From NCBI GenBank assembly GCA_025362735.1, contig JANYFL010000009.1, forward strand, positions 1 through 64,000: a stretch of DNA of 64,000 nt, written 5' to 3'. Shown one piece after another: positions 46,342-55,362 of the stretch. The translations under genes were made by a program, and so were the position numbers. The notes beneath the pieces are model-generated. The model was given only the letters and a program-made list of their open reading frames with translations, searched no databases and was not told where the DNA came from. Origin of the DNA: Betaproteobacteria bacterium (GTDB lineage Bacteria; Pseudomonadota; Gammaproteobacteria; Burkholderiales; Burkholderiaceae_D). Numbering within the stretch: the stretch's first letter is position 1; each line of letters starts with the position of its first letter.

Positions 46342-48120
46342 ATGATCAGCAAAGGCTCACAGCATTCTCTTCCGAAGGGCTTGACCACCTACGATCCACC
46401 CATGTCGCAAAGCAAGCTGGCTTGGGACAGAGACGTGATGGCGCCCATGCGCGATGGCAAACATCTATGTGTTGACGTTTACCGTCCAGACAGTCCGAAC
46501 AAGTTTCCGGCACTTCTTGCCATCGCGGGACACAACAAGGAACTTCAGAATCCGGAGATCAGCAATTCAGTTCCACCTCAGCCCGCTTGGTCCACCATGT
46601 GGCAAGGGGGTGCCGAGGCTGGTGATAGCACGTATCTTGTTTCGCGAGGTTACGTGCATGTCATTGCCAATCCGCGTGGATTTGGTAAATCAGAGGACGG
46701 TGGATCGCCCCATTGGGATCTTTATGATCTGATCGAGTGGATTGCAGTTCAACCGTGGTGTGACGGCAATGTCGGTATGGTCGGTTTGTCTGCATTTGCC
46801 ATGTCGCAATGGCAAGCCGCGCTTTTACAGCCTCCCAGCCTCAAGGCGATATTCCCCTATGACCCGAACCCTGCATATGGGATTATTCATGACCGTTATC
46901 CGGGCGGCTTGTTGCATGTCATGCTCTACCTGCTCGACGGCCAGTCGGTCCATCACGGCGGCCACGGCCAGCCGGGTGCATTAACACCGGAACTAGAGGA
47001 GCTCTGGGAAGTTGCCATGAATAACCCGGACTACCGGATGTATTCCTGGGTTTACAACCTGCTTACGCAAAAAGGACAAATTCATCCGCGCTTGTTTGGA
47101 CATATTCTTGATGTCTATGAAAAAGAAGGCAGCTACGAAGAGAGCGAGTCCAACTTCAAGAAAATCAAGATCCCGGTTTATACCGGAGCAGGCTGGCACA
47201 CCTATACGTACAACATGCATTTGATGGGTGCGCAGAATTGGTATACCGGGATCGATGTCCCGAAAAAACTGTTGTTTACCGGGGTCACGCATATGGAACG
47301 GCCATTCCATGCCATCCATGATGAAATCGTGCGCTGGTATGACTATTGGCTGAAAGGCATCAATACCGGGATCATGGAGGAACCCCGTGTCAAGATCTGG
47401 GTTCAGGGTGCAAATCAGTGGCGTACCGGAACAGACTGGCCTTTACCTGAAACGCAATGGACCAAGTACTACCTGCATAGTTGGGAGCGACTGCGTACGG
47501 AGCCATTTATAGAAGGTGGACAAGACGGCTACAAGGAACCCGATGCCTTCGTGCAAATGCCGCCAACCCAGACTCGCGAAATCGAAAAGCTGCGCTACAT
47601 GACCGATCCATTGCCGGAAGATACCTTGATGGTCGGCCCGATCACATTGACCTTCTATGCCTCGATAGATCAGGATGACACCAACTGGATCGTCATTCTT
47701 AAAGACATCGGGCCCGATGTTTCCGTACGGAGCGGTCGCGCGGGTGAATTTAATGTGCCTGAGAACTTGCCCGAACGAGAACTGACACGCGGCTGGCTCA
47801 AAGCATCATATCGAGCTCTTGATGAAAAGCGTACCAAACCTTATCGGCCATGGCACAAACTGACGAGGGAAGCGCAGCAGCCTGTTGTTCCCGGTGAGAT
47901 CAATGAGTACCGAGTGGAGATATTATCAACGGCCAATCTGTTCGAGAAAAATCACCGCATCTGTGTCGAGATTACCTGTCTTGACTTGCCGACGGGCACG
48001 GGCTTTGGCAACAATACCGAGTACATACCGTATCACATCTGCAGCAGCAAGACCGTGCTGCACAAGATCTATCACAACGAACAATATCCGTCGCACCTAC
48101 TTTTGCCGATTATTCCATAG
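46342..48120 (+). CDS. CocE/NonD-family hydrolase, copy 2
   Basis: 592-residue paralogue of the 40271 gene, with the same YRPD, GDGGSPHWDLYDLIEWI-type catalytic domain and C-terminal jelly roll (WLKASYRALDEKRT). The nucleophile Ser is in VGLSAFAMSQ. Here Ala-Met replaces the usual Gly-x after the Ser elbow, unlike copy 1 (GISAYGAAQ), so substrate scope may differ. There is no signal peptide. It has its own promoter region with site A and a strong terminator at 48135-48163, so it is probably monocistronic. Confidence 0.88.
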   Translation: MISKGSQHSLPKGLTTYDPPMSQSKLAWDRDVMAPMRDGKHLCVDVYRPDSPNKFPALLAIAGHNKELQNPEISNSVPPQPAWSTMWQGGAEAGDSTYLVSRGYVHVIANPRGFGKSEDGGSPHWDLYDLIEWIAVQPWCDGNVGMVGLSAFAMSQWQAALLQPPSLKAIFPYDPNPAYGIIHDRYPGGLLHVMLYLLDGQSVHHGGHGQPGALTPELEELWEVAMNNPDYRMYSWVYNLLTQKGQIHPRLFGHILDVYEKEGSYEESESNFKKIKIPVYTGAGWHTYTYNMHLMGAQNWYTGIDVPKKLLFTGVTHMERPFHAIHDEIVRWYDYWLKGINTGIMEEPRVKIWVQGANQWRTGTDWPLPETQWTKYYLHSWERLRTEPFIEGGQDGYKEPDAFVQMPPTQTREIEKLRYMTDPLPEDTLMVGPITLTFYASIDQDDTNWIVILKDIGPDVSVRSGRAGEFNVPENLPERELTRGWLKASYRALDEKRTKPYRPWHKLTREAQQPVVPGEINEYRVEILSTANLFEKNHRICVEITCLDLPTGTGFGNNTEYIPYHICSSKTVLHKIYHNEQYPSHLLLPIIP

Positions 48121-48134
48121 GAAGGATAAATTCT

Positions 48135-48163
48135 TAGAGGAGAAATCATCTCCTCTATTTTTT
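48135..48163 (+). terminator. Rho-independent terminator after CocE copy 2
   Basis: TAGAGGAGA-AATCA-TCTCCTCTA is a perfect nine-base stem followed by TTTTTT, 15 bases after the stop. Confidence 0.9.
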
Positions 48164-48199
48164 GATTATCGATTTCGTTTTTGAACTTCAGTTTCAACT

Positions 48200-49138
48200 T
48201 CAACTGAATTTCAGTTGATCCTTACCCTTTAGTCCGAGTATTTGACGGGCATCGGCTGGAGTCGCGATCTCCAGTCCCAACTCTTCGAGAATACGCTTGA
48301 TCTTGGTGACCTGTTCGGCATTGCTTGATGCAAGTTTTCCACGGCTGATCATCAAGGAATCTTCAAGTCCAACACGAACATTGCCACCCATCATCGCTGC
48401 TTGAGTAATCAAAGGCATCTGATGTTTTCCCGCTGCAAGCACTGACCAGACGTAATCATTGCCAAACAATCGATCAGCCGTCATGCGCATGAAGGTCACA
48501 TTTTCCGGATCGGCACCAATGCCGCCGAGTATGCCAAACACGCTCTGGATGAAGAACGGCGGTTTGACGAGTCCCCGGTCGATGAAATAGGCCAGGTTGT
48601 ACAAGTGCCCGATGTCATAACACTCGTGCTCGAAACGTGTACCAAAATCACGCATCAACTCATAGTTGCGGGCCACATCCTTGAACGTGTTTCGGAAAAT
48701 AAAGCTCTCACTATCCTGGATGTATTGCTTTTCCCAGGGGAATTTCCATTCTTCGATCTTGCCACCCATGCTGTGAAATGAAAAATTCATTGACCCCATG
48801 TTGAGTGAGCACATCTCGGGCTTAAAACGCAGGGCTGCGGCGAGGCGTTGCTCGACCGTCATGTCCGGACTGCCGCCTGTAGTCAGGTTGATGACGGCAT
48901 CGGTCGTGTCGTGGATCTGCGGAAGAAATTGCGAGAAAACATCTGGGCTACCCGTTGGAGCACCCCTTTCAGGATCACGTGCATGCAAGTGCAAAATCGC
49001 TGCGCCAGCATTGGCCGCATCAATCGCTTGCTTGGCGATGTCTGCAGGCTTGTACGGTAGTGCATCCGACAGAGTCGGGGTATGAATCGCACCGGTGACC
49101 GCGCACGTAATGATAACCTTGTTGGGTTTCTTTGCCAT
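48200..49138 (-). CDS. Beta-keto acid cleavage enzyme (BKACE, DUF849)
   Basis: 312-residue TIM-barrel Kce-type enzyme. The family cleaves a beta-keto acid with acetyl-CoA to give acetoacetate and a new CoA thioester. Visible are TCAVTGAIHTPTLSDALPY, the zinc ligands in ILHLHARDP (His50, His52), NLTTGGSPDMT and the distal ligand in RVGLEDSL (Glu259). The specific keto acid is not deducible. Together with the upstream HAD on the same strand it forms the logic hydroxy-acid to keto-acid to CoA ester. Confidence 0.9.
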   Translation of the reverse strand: MAKKPNKVIITCAVTGAIHTPTLSDALPYKPADIAKQAIDAANAGAAILHLHARDPERGAPTGSPDVFSQFLPQIHDTTDAVINLTTGGSPDMTVEQRLAAALRFKPEMCSLNMGSMNFSFHSMGGKIEEWKFPWEKQYIQDSESFIFRNTFKDVARNYELMRDFGTRFEHECYDIGHLYNLAYFIDRGLVKPPFFIQSVFGILGGIGADPENVTFMRMTADRLFGNDYVWSVLAAGKHQMPLITQAAMMGGNVRVGLEDSLMISRGKLASSNAEQVTKIKRILEELGLEIATPADARQILGLKGKDQLKFS

Positions 49139-49204
49139 GTCTCTGCCTCTTCTGCCGAATCAATTTTTAACTAAGGAATCTCCGATTAAGTCCATTCAAA
49201 ACCA

Positions 49205-49301
49205 AAAATCTTGACACAGAGAAAGGCAAGAGCGAGGCGTACCGAAAAAATCTCTGTGTTCCTCGGCGACCTCTGTGTCTCTGTGTTGAGAGGTTTTGGC
49301 C
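49205..49301. repeat. Imperfect inverted repeat, CTCTGTGTC type
   Basis: CTTGACACAGAGAAA at the left and CTCTGTGTCTCTGTGTTGAG at the right are partly complementary. It is a relative of the amgK-murU hairpin repeat. It lies between BKACE and HAD, so their cotranscription is not certain. Confidence 0.55.
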
Positions 49302-49359
49302 CTTACATCTCACCACTTATTCAGTGTCTCTCTAGCAACTCGCGCTCTTACGTAAAGCT

Positions 49360-50271
49360 TTAAACACCTTGCGCGTTCATCGCTTTGAGATGTTGCAAAA
49401 CGCGCTGACGTAATTCGGCTTGTTGTTCCGGTGTCCAACGACGGAAGCCCTCGCCACTTTTCATGCCCAGACGACCGTCTTCAATCAATTTTTTCAGATA
49501 CGGTGACGGTCCAGGCGTACGATCAATCGATGGAAGTACGGTCTCGTGAATGGCTAAAGTCAGTTCGGTACCTACAAGGTCAGCATTTTCCAGCGGGCCC
49601 AGTACCGGCAGCCGCCGCCCGAAGCTGGCCTTGACCACCGTGTCCACCGTTTCAGCATCGCAGACTCCATTGGCAACCAGAGCAATAGCTTCACGCCACA
49701 GCGCATGCTGCAAGCGATTACCGATAAATCCTGGCACGTCTTTTTCAACCATTGCCGGTGTCTTGCCAACCGAGGTCAACAAATCAAACATCTGCTGCGC
49801 CAGTTTGGGATCGGTATGGGGCGTCTTGATCACTTCAACCAGCGGCACCAGATAAGGTGGATTCCACCAGTGCGTGCCCATTGCGCGCTTGCCGGTACTC
49901 AAGTGCTGCATGATCTGGGTAATCGGGATCACAGAAGTATTACTGGCCAGCAAAGCGTGGGCTGGAGCTGCTTGCTCGATCTGTCGAAACAGTTCCTGCT
50001 TGATCGCCAGATTCTCTGGGCCCGCTTCAATCGCGACATCAGCATCCGAAACAGTTTCGGCTAAATCATCACAAGCGTGGATGTGCTCCACGACGGTCAC
50101 ATCCTGCCCCAGATCACTCAGATTCTGACGTACACGCTCACGCAGGACTTGCCGCGCTTGTGCCGACGTATCAAAGACCTTCACGGTATGTCCACACAGT
50201 GCGAAGACCTGGGCGATACCATGCCCCATCAGTCCAGCGCCGATAATGGCGATGTTGGCTTTGGCTGCCAT
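49360..50271 (-). CDS. 3-hydroxyacyl-CoA dehydrogenase family (L-carnitine/hydroxybutyryl dehydrogenase-like)
   Basis: 303-residue NAD-dependent dehydrogenase. The Rossmann motif IGAGLMGHGIAQVFALCGH, GTHWWNPPYLVPLVEVIK and VPGFIGNRLQHALWREA are shared with L-gulonate and L-carnitine dehydrogenases as well as HBDH. It oxidises an L-beta-hydroxy acid or CoA ester to the beta-keto form, the substrate class of BKACE. ATG 50271 is preferred; TTG 50277 overlaps the SDR stop. Confidence 0.87.
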   Translation of the reverse strand: MAAKANIAIIGAGLMGHGIAQVFALCGHTVKVFDTSAQARQVLRERVRQNLSDLGQDVTVVEHIHACDDLAETVSDADVAIEAGPENLAIKQELFRQIEQAAPAHALLASNTSVIPITQIMQHLSTGKRAMGTHWWNPPYLVPLVEVIKTPHTDPKLAQQMFDLLTSVGKTPAMVEKDVPGFIGNRLQHALWREAIALVANGVCDAETVDTVVKASFGRRLPVLGPLENADLVGTELTLAIHETVLPSIDRTPGPSPYLKKLIEDGRLGMKSGEGFRRWTPEQQAELRQRVLQHLKAMNAQGV

Positions 50272-50273
50272 GT

Positions 50274-51086
50274 TCAACCTGCGGTATAGCCACCGTCGGC
50301 ATAGACGGTATGGCCAGTATGGAAATCGGAAGCGCGTGAAGCGAGAAACAGCAGCGGCCCAGCCAGGTCTTCGGGTTCTCCCAGGCGACCAAGCGGCACG
50401 CGTGCGAGAAACCCGGCACGCACTGCATTGGCCTTCTCATTGTCCTCAAACATCCAGGCCGTCAACGGCGAACGGAACACCGTCGGCGCAATGGCGTTGA
50501 CAGTGATGCCGTACTTGCCCCACTCACAACCCAGTGAGCGGGTCAGCCCGTCCGTAGCGGCCTTGGATGTGCAATAGGCCGAGTAACCAGCTGGATGGCC
50601 AAGTTTGCCGCGCGCTGACGAAACCAAAACGACCTTGCCGCCTCGTCCCTGTGCGATGGCACGCTGACCAAATGCACGGCACAACAACCAGGCACCCGTA
50701 ACGTTGCCATCCATGACTTTTTCAAAACGCTCCAGCGACATTTCGGTAATCGGTGACACATCATTCATGCCGGAACCCACCACCAGAATATCGACGCCTT
50801 CAAAGCGCTTTACCGCCGCATTGATAATCGACTCACAATCGGCCTCGGTATTGGGTCTGCACGCAACCGTTTCTACTTCAGCACCGAGTTCGCGACAGGC
50901 TGTGGCGGTAGCATCCAGTTCCGAGGCGTTCCCCGCTGCAAGCACAAGTCGTGCACCTGCCCCAGCGAGAATGCGCGACGCCAGAGAGCCGAATGCGCCG
51001 GATGCGCCCGTCACGATTGCGACCTTGCCCTTGATGTCAAACAAGGCGGATGGATTGCGAATATAGTCCGTTGCTTTTGTGGTCAT
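50274..51086 (-). CDS. Short-chain dehydrogenase/reductase
   Basis: 270-residue SDR with a complete active site: TGASGAFG, GSGMNDVS, the Ser in VLVSSARG and YCTSK (Tyr and Lys). It starts with MTTKATDYIRN at ATG 51086, overlapping the cupin stop by ATGA. GGAG lies upstream. The substrate is unknown; membership of the cyclase-cupin-SDR-HAD operon suggests an alcohol intermediate. Confidence 0.88.
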   Translation of the reverse strand: MTTKATDYIRNPSALFDIKGKVAIVTGASGAFGSLASRILAGAGARLVLAAGNASELDATATACRELGAEVETVACRPNTEADCESIINAAVKRFEGVDILVVGSGMNDVSPITEMSLERFEKVMDGNVTGAWLLCRAFGQRAIAQGRGGKVVLVSSARGKLGHPAGYSAYCTSKAATDGLTRSLGCEWGKYGITVNAIAPTVFRSPLTAWMFEDNEKANAVRAGFLARVPLGRLGEPEDLAGPLLFLASRASDFHTGHTVYADGGYTAG

Positions 51087-51430
51087 GGCTGTTTCTCCGG
51101 ATAGGGCATGACCACCAGCATCGTGGCTACGGCATTGCCTTCGTTCTTGACTTCGCGCACCTCGTTCGGAGCGATGCAACAACTATCAAGTGCATGTAAA
51201 ACAATTTCTTGACCGCCGCAACGCAAGGTCACCTCGCCGGCCAGAATCACATAAGTTTTTTCCAGCGGAGAAGAGTCGGGGCCAGCGTATCCCCCAGGCA
51301 GGAAATGTGAAAGCCCTACCCATGAATTCTCCGGGCCACCGGGTTCGAAGCCCTGCAAGCGCAGTCCGCGCATGTCGAAATGGTTCGGCGCTTCGTAGGG
51401 CTTGGCGTCCGCAAAACGCTTGATCAACAT
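51083..51430 (-). CDS. Small cupin-fold protein
   Basis: 115-residue single cupin: MLIKRFADAKPYEAP, GLSHFLPGGYAGPD, EKTYVILAGEVTLRCGG, then SCCIAPNEVREVKNEG. The metal ligands of a dioxygenase are not all present (the second-motif His is replaced by Asn/Glu), so it may bind rather than oxidise. It is translated between cyclase (one-base gap) and SDR (overlap). Confidence 0.8.
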   Translation of the reverse strand: MLIKRFADAKPYEAPNHFDMRGLRLQGFEPGGPENSWVGLSHFLPGGYAGPDSSPLEKTYVILAGEVTLRCGGQEIVLHALDSCCIAPNEVREVKNEGNAVATMLVVMPYPEKQP

Positions 51431-51431
51431 T

Positions 51432-52274
51432 TCAGCTCTTCCCGGTTTCGATCCGATATTGACCGCTTGGATCGACAATCGCCACCAGACGCACGATGCA
51501 GCCGTCGCCCTTGGTCCAGCGCCATGGGAAGGCAGCAAAGGTCACGCGCTTACCAGTCACCTTGTCGATCTCGCCACCAATATTCTCGAAACCACAGATG
51601 CCTTGCTTGAGAATGGCCTGATGGCAAGGTTCCCATTCCGGAAAATCTTCGATTACCTTGCGGCCGGTTTCGCGTTCGTATTCCATGTTGAGATGAGGCA
51701 GCAGACCATTGGGCCAGCCCGGACCATGAGGACCAATCGCGGTACCCAGGGGATGATCAAGCGCCTGCGTATCAGAGCCGATCATCTTGACTTTCTTCTT
51801 GGCAAACCATTCACCGGCTTCCTTGTAAAAACCGGGCGAGTAACCGTAGTACATCTGGCTGTCGCCGTAATACTTGTGCCAGCCAGTGTTGACGATGACG
51901 ATGTCGCCCTCTCGAATCTGTGGCGTTGCGGCTTCCAGATCGGCTGCGGTAATCACTTCCCATTTTTTCTTGGGAATGGAAACCACAACGCCTGTTCCAA
52001 AAAAATGTGGAAGTGGAACTTCATCCATGAAGGCGGTGCCTTCAACCACATGGGCAGGCGCATCGATGTGTGTACCCGAATGCATTACGGTAGTGATCTT
52101 CTGCGTCAACACGCCCGACTTGGCCATGCTATGCAAACGCTCGATTTTTACATCTTCAAAATAAGGCCAGCAAGGTTGGCCCAACCCCCACGGATGGCTA
52201 AGATCATAAAACTCCAGCCCCATGTCGTTCTTGAGGTTTTCCTGATAAAGGGTGCCACGGATGTTAATAGTCAT
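51432..52274 (-). CDS. Cyclase-family metal hydrolase (kynurenine formamidase-like fold)
   Basis: 280-residue protein with the family signature MHSGTHIDAPAHVVEG, a zinc or manganese site. GDIVIVNTGWHKYYGD and IGSDTQALDHPLGTAIG are also present. Members open lactones or cleave formamides and isatins. AGGAG precedes ATG 52274. It is the first gene of the minus-strand operon, with operator-like site B 105 bases upstream. Confidence 0.87.
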   Translation of the reverse strand: MTINIRGTLYQENLKNDMGLEFYDLSHPWGLGQPCWPYFEDVKIERLHSMAKSGVLTQKITTVMHSGTHIDAPAHVVEGTAFMDEVPLPHFFGTGVVVSIPKKKWEVITAADLEAATPQIREGDIVIVNTGWHKYYGDSQMYYGYSPGFYKEAGEWFAKKKVKMIGSDTQALDHPLGTAIGPHGPGWPNGLLPHLNMEYERETGRKVIEDFPEWEPCHQAILKQGICGFENIGGEIDKVTGKRVTFAAFPWRWTKGDGCIVRLVAIVDPSGQYRIETGKS

Positions 52275-52715
52275 TTAAGTCTCCTTGAATGCGCCCTGAT
52301 GCGCGCGTTTATATGAACTTAGCTTTTGTTCATTGGTGCTTTGATCTTTGAAGATACTCAAGCGCGATCAAATATATGATACAGTTGTACCATATTACGG
52401 CATTTGTTTGGAGACTGTCAACAGGGGCGATGCCCTTCCGGTATTCTCGAAGAGCAACGATCGATCAAAATGCATAAGGGCTTGAGGCTTAGCAAATCCA
52501 GAGATCACTTTTTCTTGAACTGGGTGATTAAATCGAGAATTCCTCTGCAGGATTAAGAGAGGAATCCACTTGGATCAGAAAGAACATCTGACCTTTTCCT
52601 GCGCTAAGGCAGCATCATTTCGTTCTCCGGAAGGAGAAAAAACATAGCTAGTTGACAGTCACGTGCTTCTGGCAGATTACCAAAGTCAGGTGGTTAGGAC
52701 TATTGAATTAATAGC
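52275..52715. other. Regulatory gap between the cyclase operon and IclR
   Basis: About 440 bases without a gene. Site B lies at 52379-52400, presumably with the operon promoter on the minus strand. The remaining 300 bases show a TTCTCC-GGAA-GGAGAA hairpin near 52622-52637 with no T-run, and nothing else. Confidence 0.5.
52379..52400 (+). promoter_or_regulatory. Operator-like site B
   Basis: Core TACAGTTGTA (52380-52389) followed by CCATATTACGG. It is the best match to site A (19 of 22 positions by eye). Relative to the cyclase start the core end faces the gene, as at site A versus CocE copy 2. Confidence 0.6.
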
Positions 52716-53546
52716 TCAGCCTGTGCTTGGGAAACGCCGCGAAAATGTCTGACAGCACTTTATGAGTTTTTGCGTTAGCTCTTTTTCGCTCAGCAAAAAA
52801 CGTTGTGTGGGAACAGGAATGGAAACAGCCGCCAACTCACCGCCCGGTCCTCGAACGGCGCTTGCAACTGCAGAGATACCAATCGTATGTTCTTCACGGT
52901 CAATTGCAATTCCGGATTTGCGAATTGAATTAAGTTCGCGGTCAAGCTCACTCCAGCTCACGATGGTATTTTTTGTAAACCGCGTCAGCTTAAGACGCCG
53001 CCGCATCTTTTCAAGCGTCGGTTCGGGCAAAGCAGCTAATAAAACCTTGCCATTGGCAGAGCAATGAAGTGGGAACGATACCCCCACCGCAGAAACGGCC
53101 CGCAGACGGTGCGTGCCCTCAATGTGATCGACGAAAATCAGCTTGTCCTGTCCCAGAATTGCCAGGTCAACAGTTTCGCCGGTAATCTTGGCGAGTTGCA
53201 TCAACGTCGGCCGCACGACATCTGCGATCTCGAATTGCGTTGCAGCCGCCAAGGCAATCAATGCAGGCCCGAGCCTGACTTTACTGGTCAAAGAGGCAGC
53301 AATGACAATTCCCTCCCGGTCGAGGGCATCAACGATACGCTGTACGGTAGAACGAGGTAGTTCTACAATTTTTGCGATTTCCCCCAGCGACAATCCATCC
53401 GGATTTTGTTCAAGTGCGCGGAGAATTCCGGCTGCACGAGCCAGTACCTGAACACCGAGGCGCTGAGTTGCCGAGGCCTCAGACGATTCGACAGCATCAT
53501 TTTTTTTCTTGGAAATTGGATTGTTTTGTTTGGTAGTTAGTTTCAT
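52716..53546 (-). CDS. IclR-family transcriptional regulator
   Basis: 276-residue IclR protein: the winged helix GVQVLARAAGILRALEQNP, LSLGEIAKIVELPRSTVQRI, and the effector GAF-like domain with LHCSANGKVLLAALPEP and GISAVASAVRGPGG. It is the natural candidate for binding sites A-D. ATG 53546 (MKLTTKQNN) is the only good start; an A/T-rich leader of about 150 bases separates it from the thiolase stop. Confidence 0.92.
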   Translation of the reverse strand: MKLTTKQNNPISKKKNDAVESSEASATQRLGVQVLARAAGILRALEQNPDGLSLGEIAKIVELPRSTVQRIVDALDREGIVIAASLTSKVRLGPALIALAAATQFEIADVVRPTLMQLAKITGETVDLAILGQDKLIFVDHIEGTHRLRAVSAVGVSFPLHCSANGKVLLAALPEPTLEKMRRRLKLTRFTKNTIVSWSELDRELNSIRKSGIAIDREEHTIGISAVASAVRGPGGELAAVSIPVPTQRFLLSEKELTQKLIKCCQTFSRRFPSTG

Positions 53547-53714
53547 ATCTTGGCGAGGAACCACAATGCGAATTCTCGTTATTAGCAGGATCAATCGGTT
53601 TTGAGATAAGTAGTTTCAGTGCAGCGACCAGCAATACTTTAAGTCGCGCATTTAAAGCCAATTCTAGAAACAATACGCTAATTATATTAGCAACAAACAT
53701 ATAGGTACCGCTTG

Positions 53715-54917
53715 TCACACCCTTTCCAGAATCACGGCAATGCCCTGCCCTACTCCGATACACATCGTACAGAGCGCGTAGCGACCGTTAATACGCTCCA
53801 ACTGATTCATAGCAGTCGTTGCGAGGCGCGCTCCACTTGCGCCTAACGGATGTCCCAAGGCAATAGCACCACCATTCGGGTTCACTCTGGGATCGTCATC
53901 GGCAATACCAAGGTCACGCAGTACCGCCAGGGCTTGTGCCGCGAAAGCTTCGTTGAGTTCAATCACGTCAAGCTGATCTAAACGAATGCCGGTCAGTTCC
54001 AATACTTTTCGTGTTGCCGGTGCAGGACCCATGCCCATGATGCGCGGCGCCAACCCTGCAGTTGCCATTCCCAACACACGGGCCTTGGGAGTCAGCCCGT
54101 ATTTGAGCGCAGCCACTTCATCTGCTAACAGCAATGCAGCAGCGCCATCATTAACACCTGAAGCATTTCCCGCAGTAACTGTGCCGTCCGATCTCACCAC
54201 CGGTTTCAATTTGGAAAGCGCATCCAGACTGGTCGCCCGTGGATGTTCGTCGCGATCCAAGACCAGTGGATCTCCTTTTTTTTGTTGGAGTGTCACAGGC
54301 GTAATTTCGGCATCAAAGTAACCCGCGTTTTGTGCAGCAAGAGCCTTGTTCTGGCTGGCAAGCGCCATCTGATCCTGATCGACACGGTTAATTTGGTAAT
54401 CCGTAGCAACGTTCTCGGCGGTCTCAGGCATGGAGTCAACGCCGTATTTGGATTTCATCAAGGGATTAACAAAGCGCCAGCCAATGGTGGTGTCCTGAAT
54501 GGAGTTACTGCGCGAGTAAGCACTTTCGGACTTCGGGAGAACAAAAGGTGCGCGACTCATGCTTTCAACGCCCCCGGCAATCATCAGCCCAGCTTCGCCT
54601 GACTTAATCGCGCGTGCGGCTGTACCTAGAGCATCAAGGCTCGAACCACATAGGCGGTTAACGGTCGATCCAGGGGCTTCAAGTGGTAGCCCAGCCAAGA
54701 GGGATGCCATGCGTGCAACGTTGCGGTTGTCTTCACCGGCCTGATTGGCACAACCATAAATGACATCCGTCAAAGCGCTCCAATCGACGGATGGATTACG
54801 CGCCATGAGTGCTTTCAATGGAATGGCCCCTAGATCATCTGCACGTACAGAAGCGAGCATGCCTCCATAACGTCCGAACGGGGTGCGGATGGCATCACAA
54901 ATGTAAGCAGATTTCAT
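53715..54917 (-). CDS. Acetyl-CoA acyltransferase, PcaF-like
   Basis: 400-residue thiolase: [19 protein letters not shown], nucleophile Cys90 in [24 protein letters not shown], the His in [16 protein letters not shown] and the second Cys in [10 protein letters not shown]. It is very like 3-oxoadipyl-CoA thiolase of the beta-ketoadipate route. It would split a 3-oxoacyl-CoA to acetyl-CoA. CGGAG precedes ATG 54917. Operator-like site C lies 123 bases upstream. Confidence 0.9.
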   Translation of the reverse strand: MKSAYICDAIRTPFGRYGGMLASVRADDLGAIPLKALMARNPSVDWSALTDVIYGCANQAGEDNRNVARMASLLAGLPLEAPGSTVNRLCGSSLDALGTAARAIKSGEAGLMIAGGVESMSRAPFVLPKSESAYSRSNSIQDTTIGWRFVNPLMKSKYGVDSMPETAENVATDYQINRVDQDQMALASQNKALAAQNAGYFDAEITPVTLQQKKGDPLVLDRDEHPRATSLDALSKLKPVVRSDGTVTAGNASGVNDGAAALLLADEVAALKYGLTPKARVLGMATAGLAPRIMGMGPAPATRKVLELTGIRLDQLDVIELNEAFAAQALAVLRDLGIADDDPRVNPNGGAIALGHPLGASGARLATTAMNQLERINGRYALCTMCIGVGQGIAVILERV

Positions 54918-55039
54918 CAATAAACTCCGTGCGCGGCATAAAACAACGAAAAAATGAATGCACGCTAAAAGAGCATGCAAATAGTCAATTGCTTAAAGTA
55001 AATTTCACAAAAAATAAACCACGTAATAAACCGTATTGC

Positions 55040-55061
55040 GGTACAATTGTAGCATCTTGTA
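55040..55061 (+). promoter_or_regulatory. Operator-like site C
   Basis: The perfect ten-base palindrome TACAATTGTA (55042-55051) is followed by GCATCTTG and preceded by GTATTGCG. The left arm mirrors the GCGTATTAC arm of site A, suggesting a longer dyad. Confidence 0.5.
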
Positions 55062-55169
55062 AGTAATCGCATATCGTTGAATTGTTGAGCATTTCCGCAA
55101 ATTTGGCTGCTTCCCCAATAGCAGAGGAGTAAACCCCGATTGGGTATGTGATTTGCGGTTGATTGGGGC

Positions 55170-55199
55170 AACTATGCGATATCCCATATAACAGCTAGC
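55170..55199 (+). promoter_or_regulatory. 30-bp site, copy 1 (upstream of TonB receptor)
   Basis: Begins AACTATGCGATATCCC and ends ATATAACAGCTAGC. It is identical at 25 of 30 positions to 59536-59565, in the same orientation relative to the plus-strand gene, 163 bases before the receptor start. Confidence 0.65.
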
Positions 55200-55362
55200 G
55201 CTTCCACCGCATTGAATGCGCTCTCGCTCACTGAAACAATCCGGCCAAGTTAGCTTGGGTTTCGTCCAGATGTCTTACTACAAGACCTCGTGGATGTTGA
55301 GTCAAAGAATAATCGAGTGACTTGCATATTATTTATTTAAACATTCAATGAGGAGACAGTTC

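Larger units (their letters stand above)
54918..55362. other. Divergent promoter region, thiolase versus TonB receptor
   Basis: 445 bases without a gene. It carries operator-like site C (55040-55061) and the 30-bp LysR-like site (55170-55199). It is the only gap holding both motifs as strong matches, so it may be where both regulators meet. Confidence 0.6.

Noticed and set aside
52622-52641. Terminator upstream of the IclR stop
   Set aside because: TTCTCC-GGAA-GGAGAA is followed by A residues on the plus strand and has no T-run after it on the minus strand, so it lacks a terminator's U-tract in either direction.
53641-53700. Fifth operator-like site before the IclR gene
   Set aside because: Only the arm-like TAGCGTATT (minus strand) is present; the palindromic core is missing.
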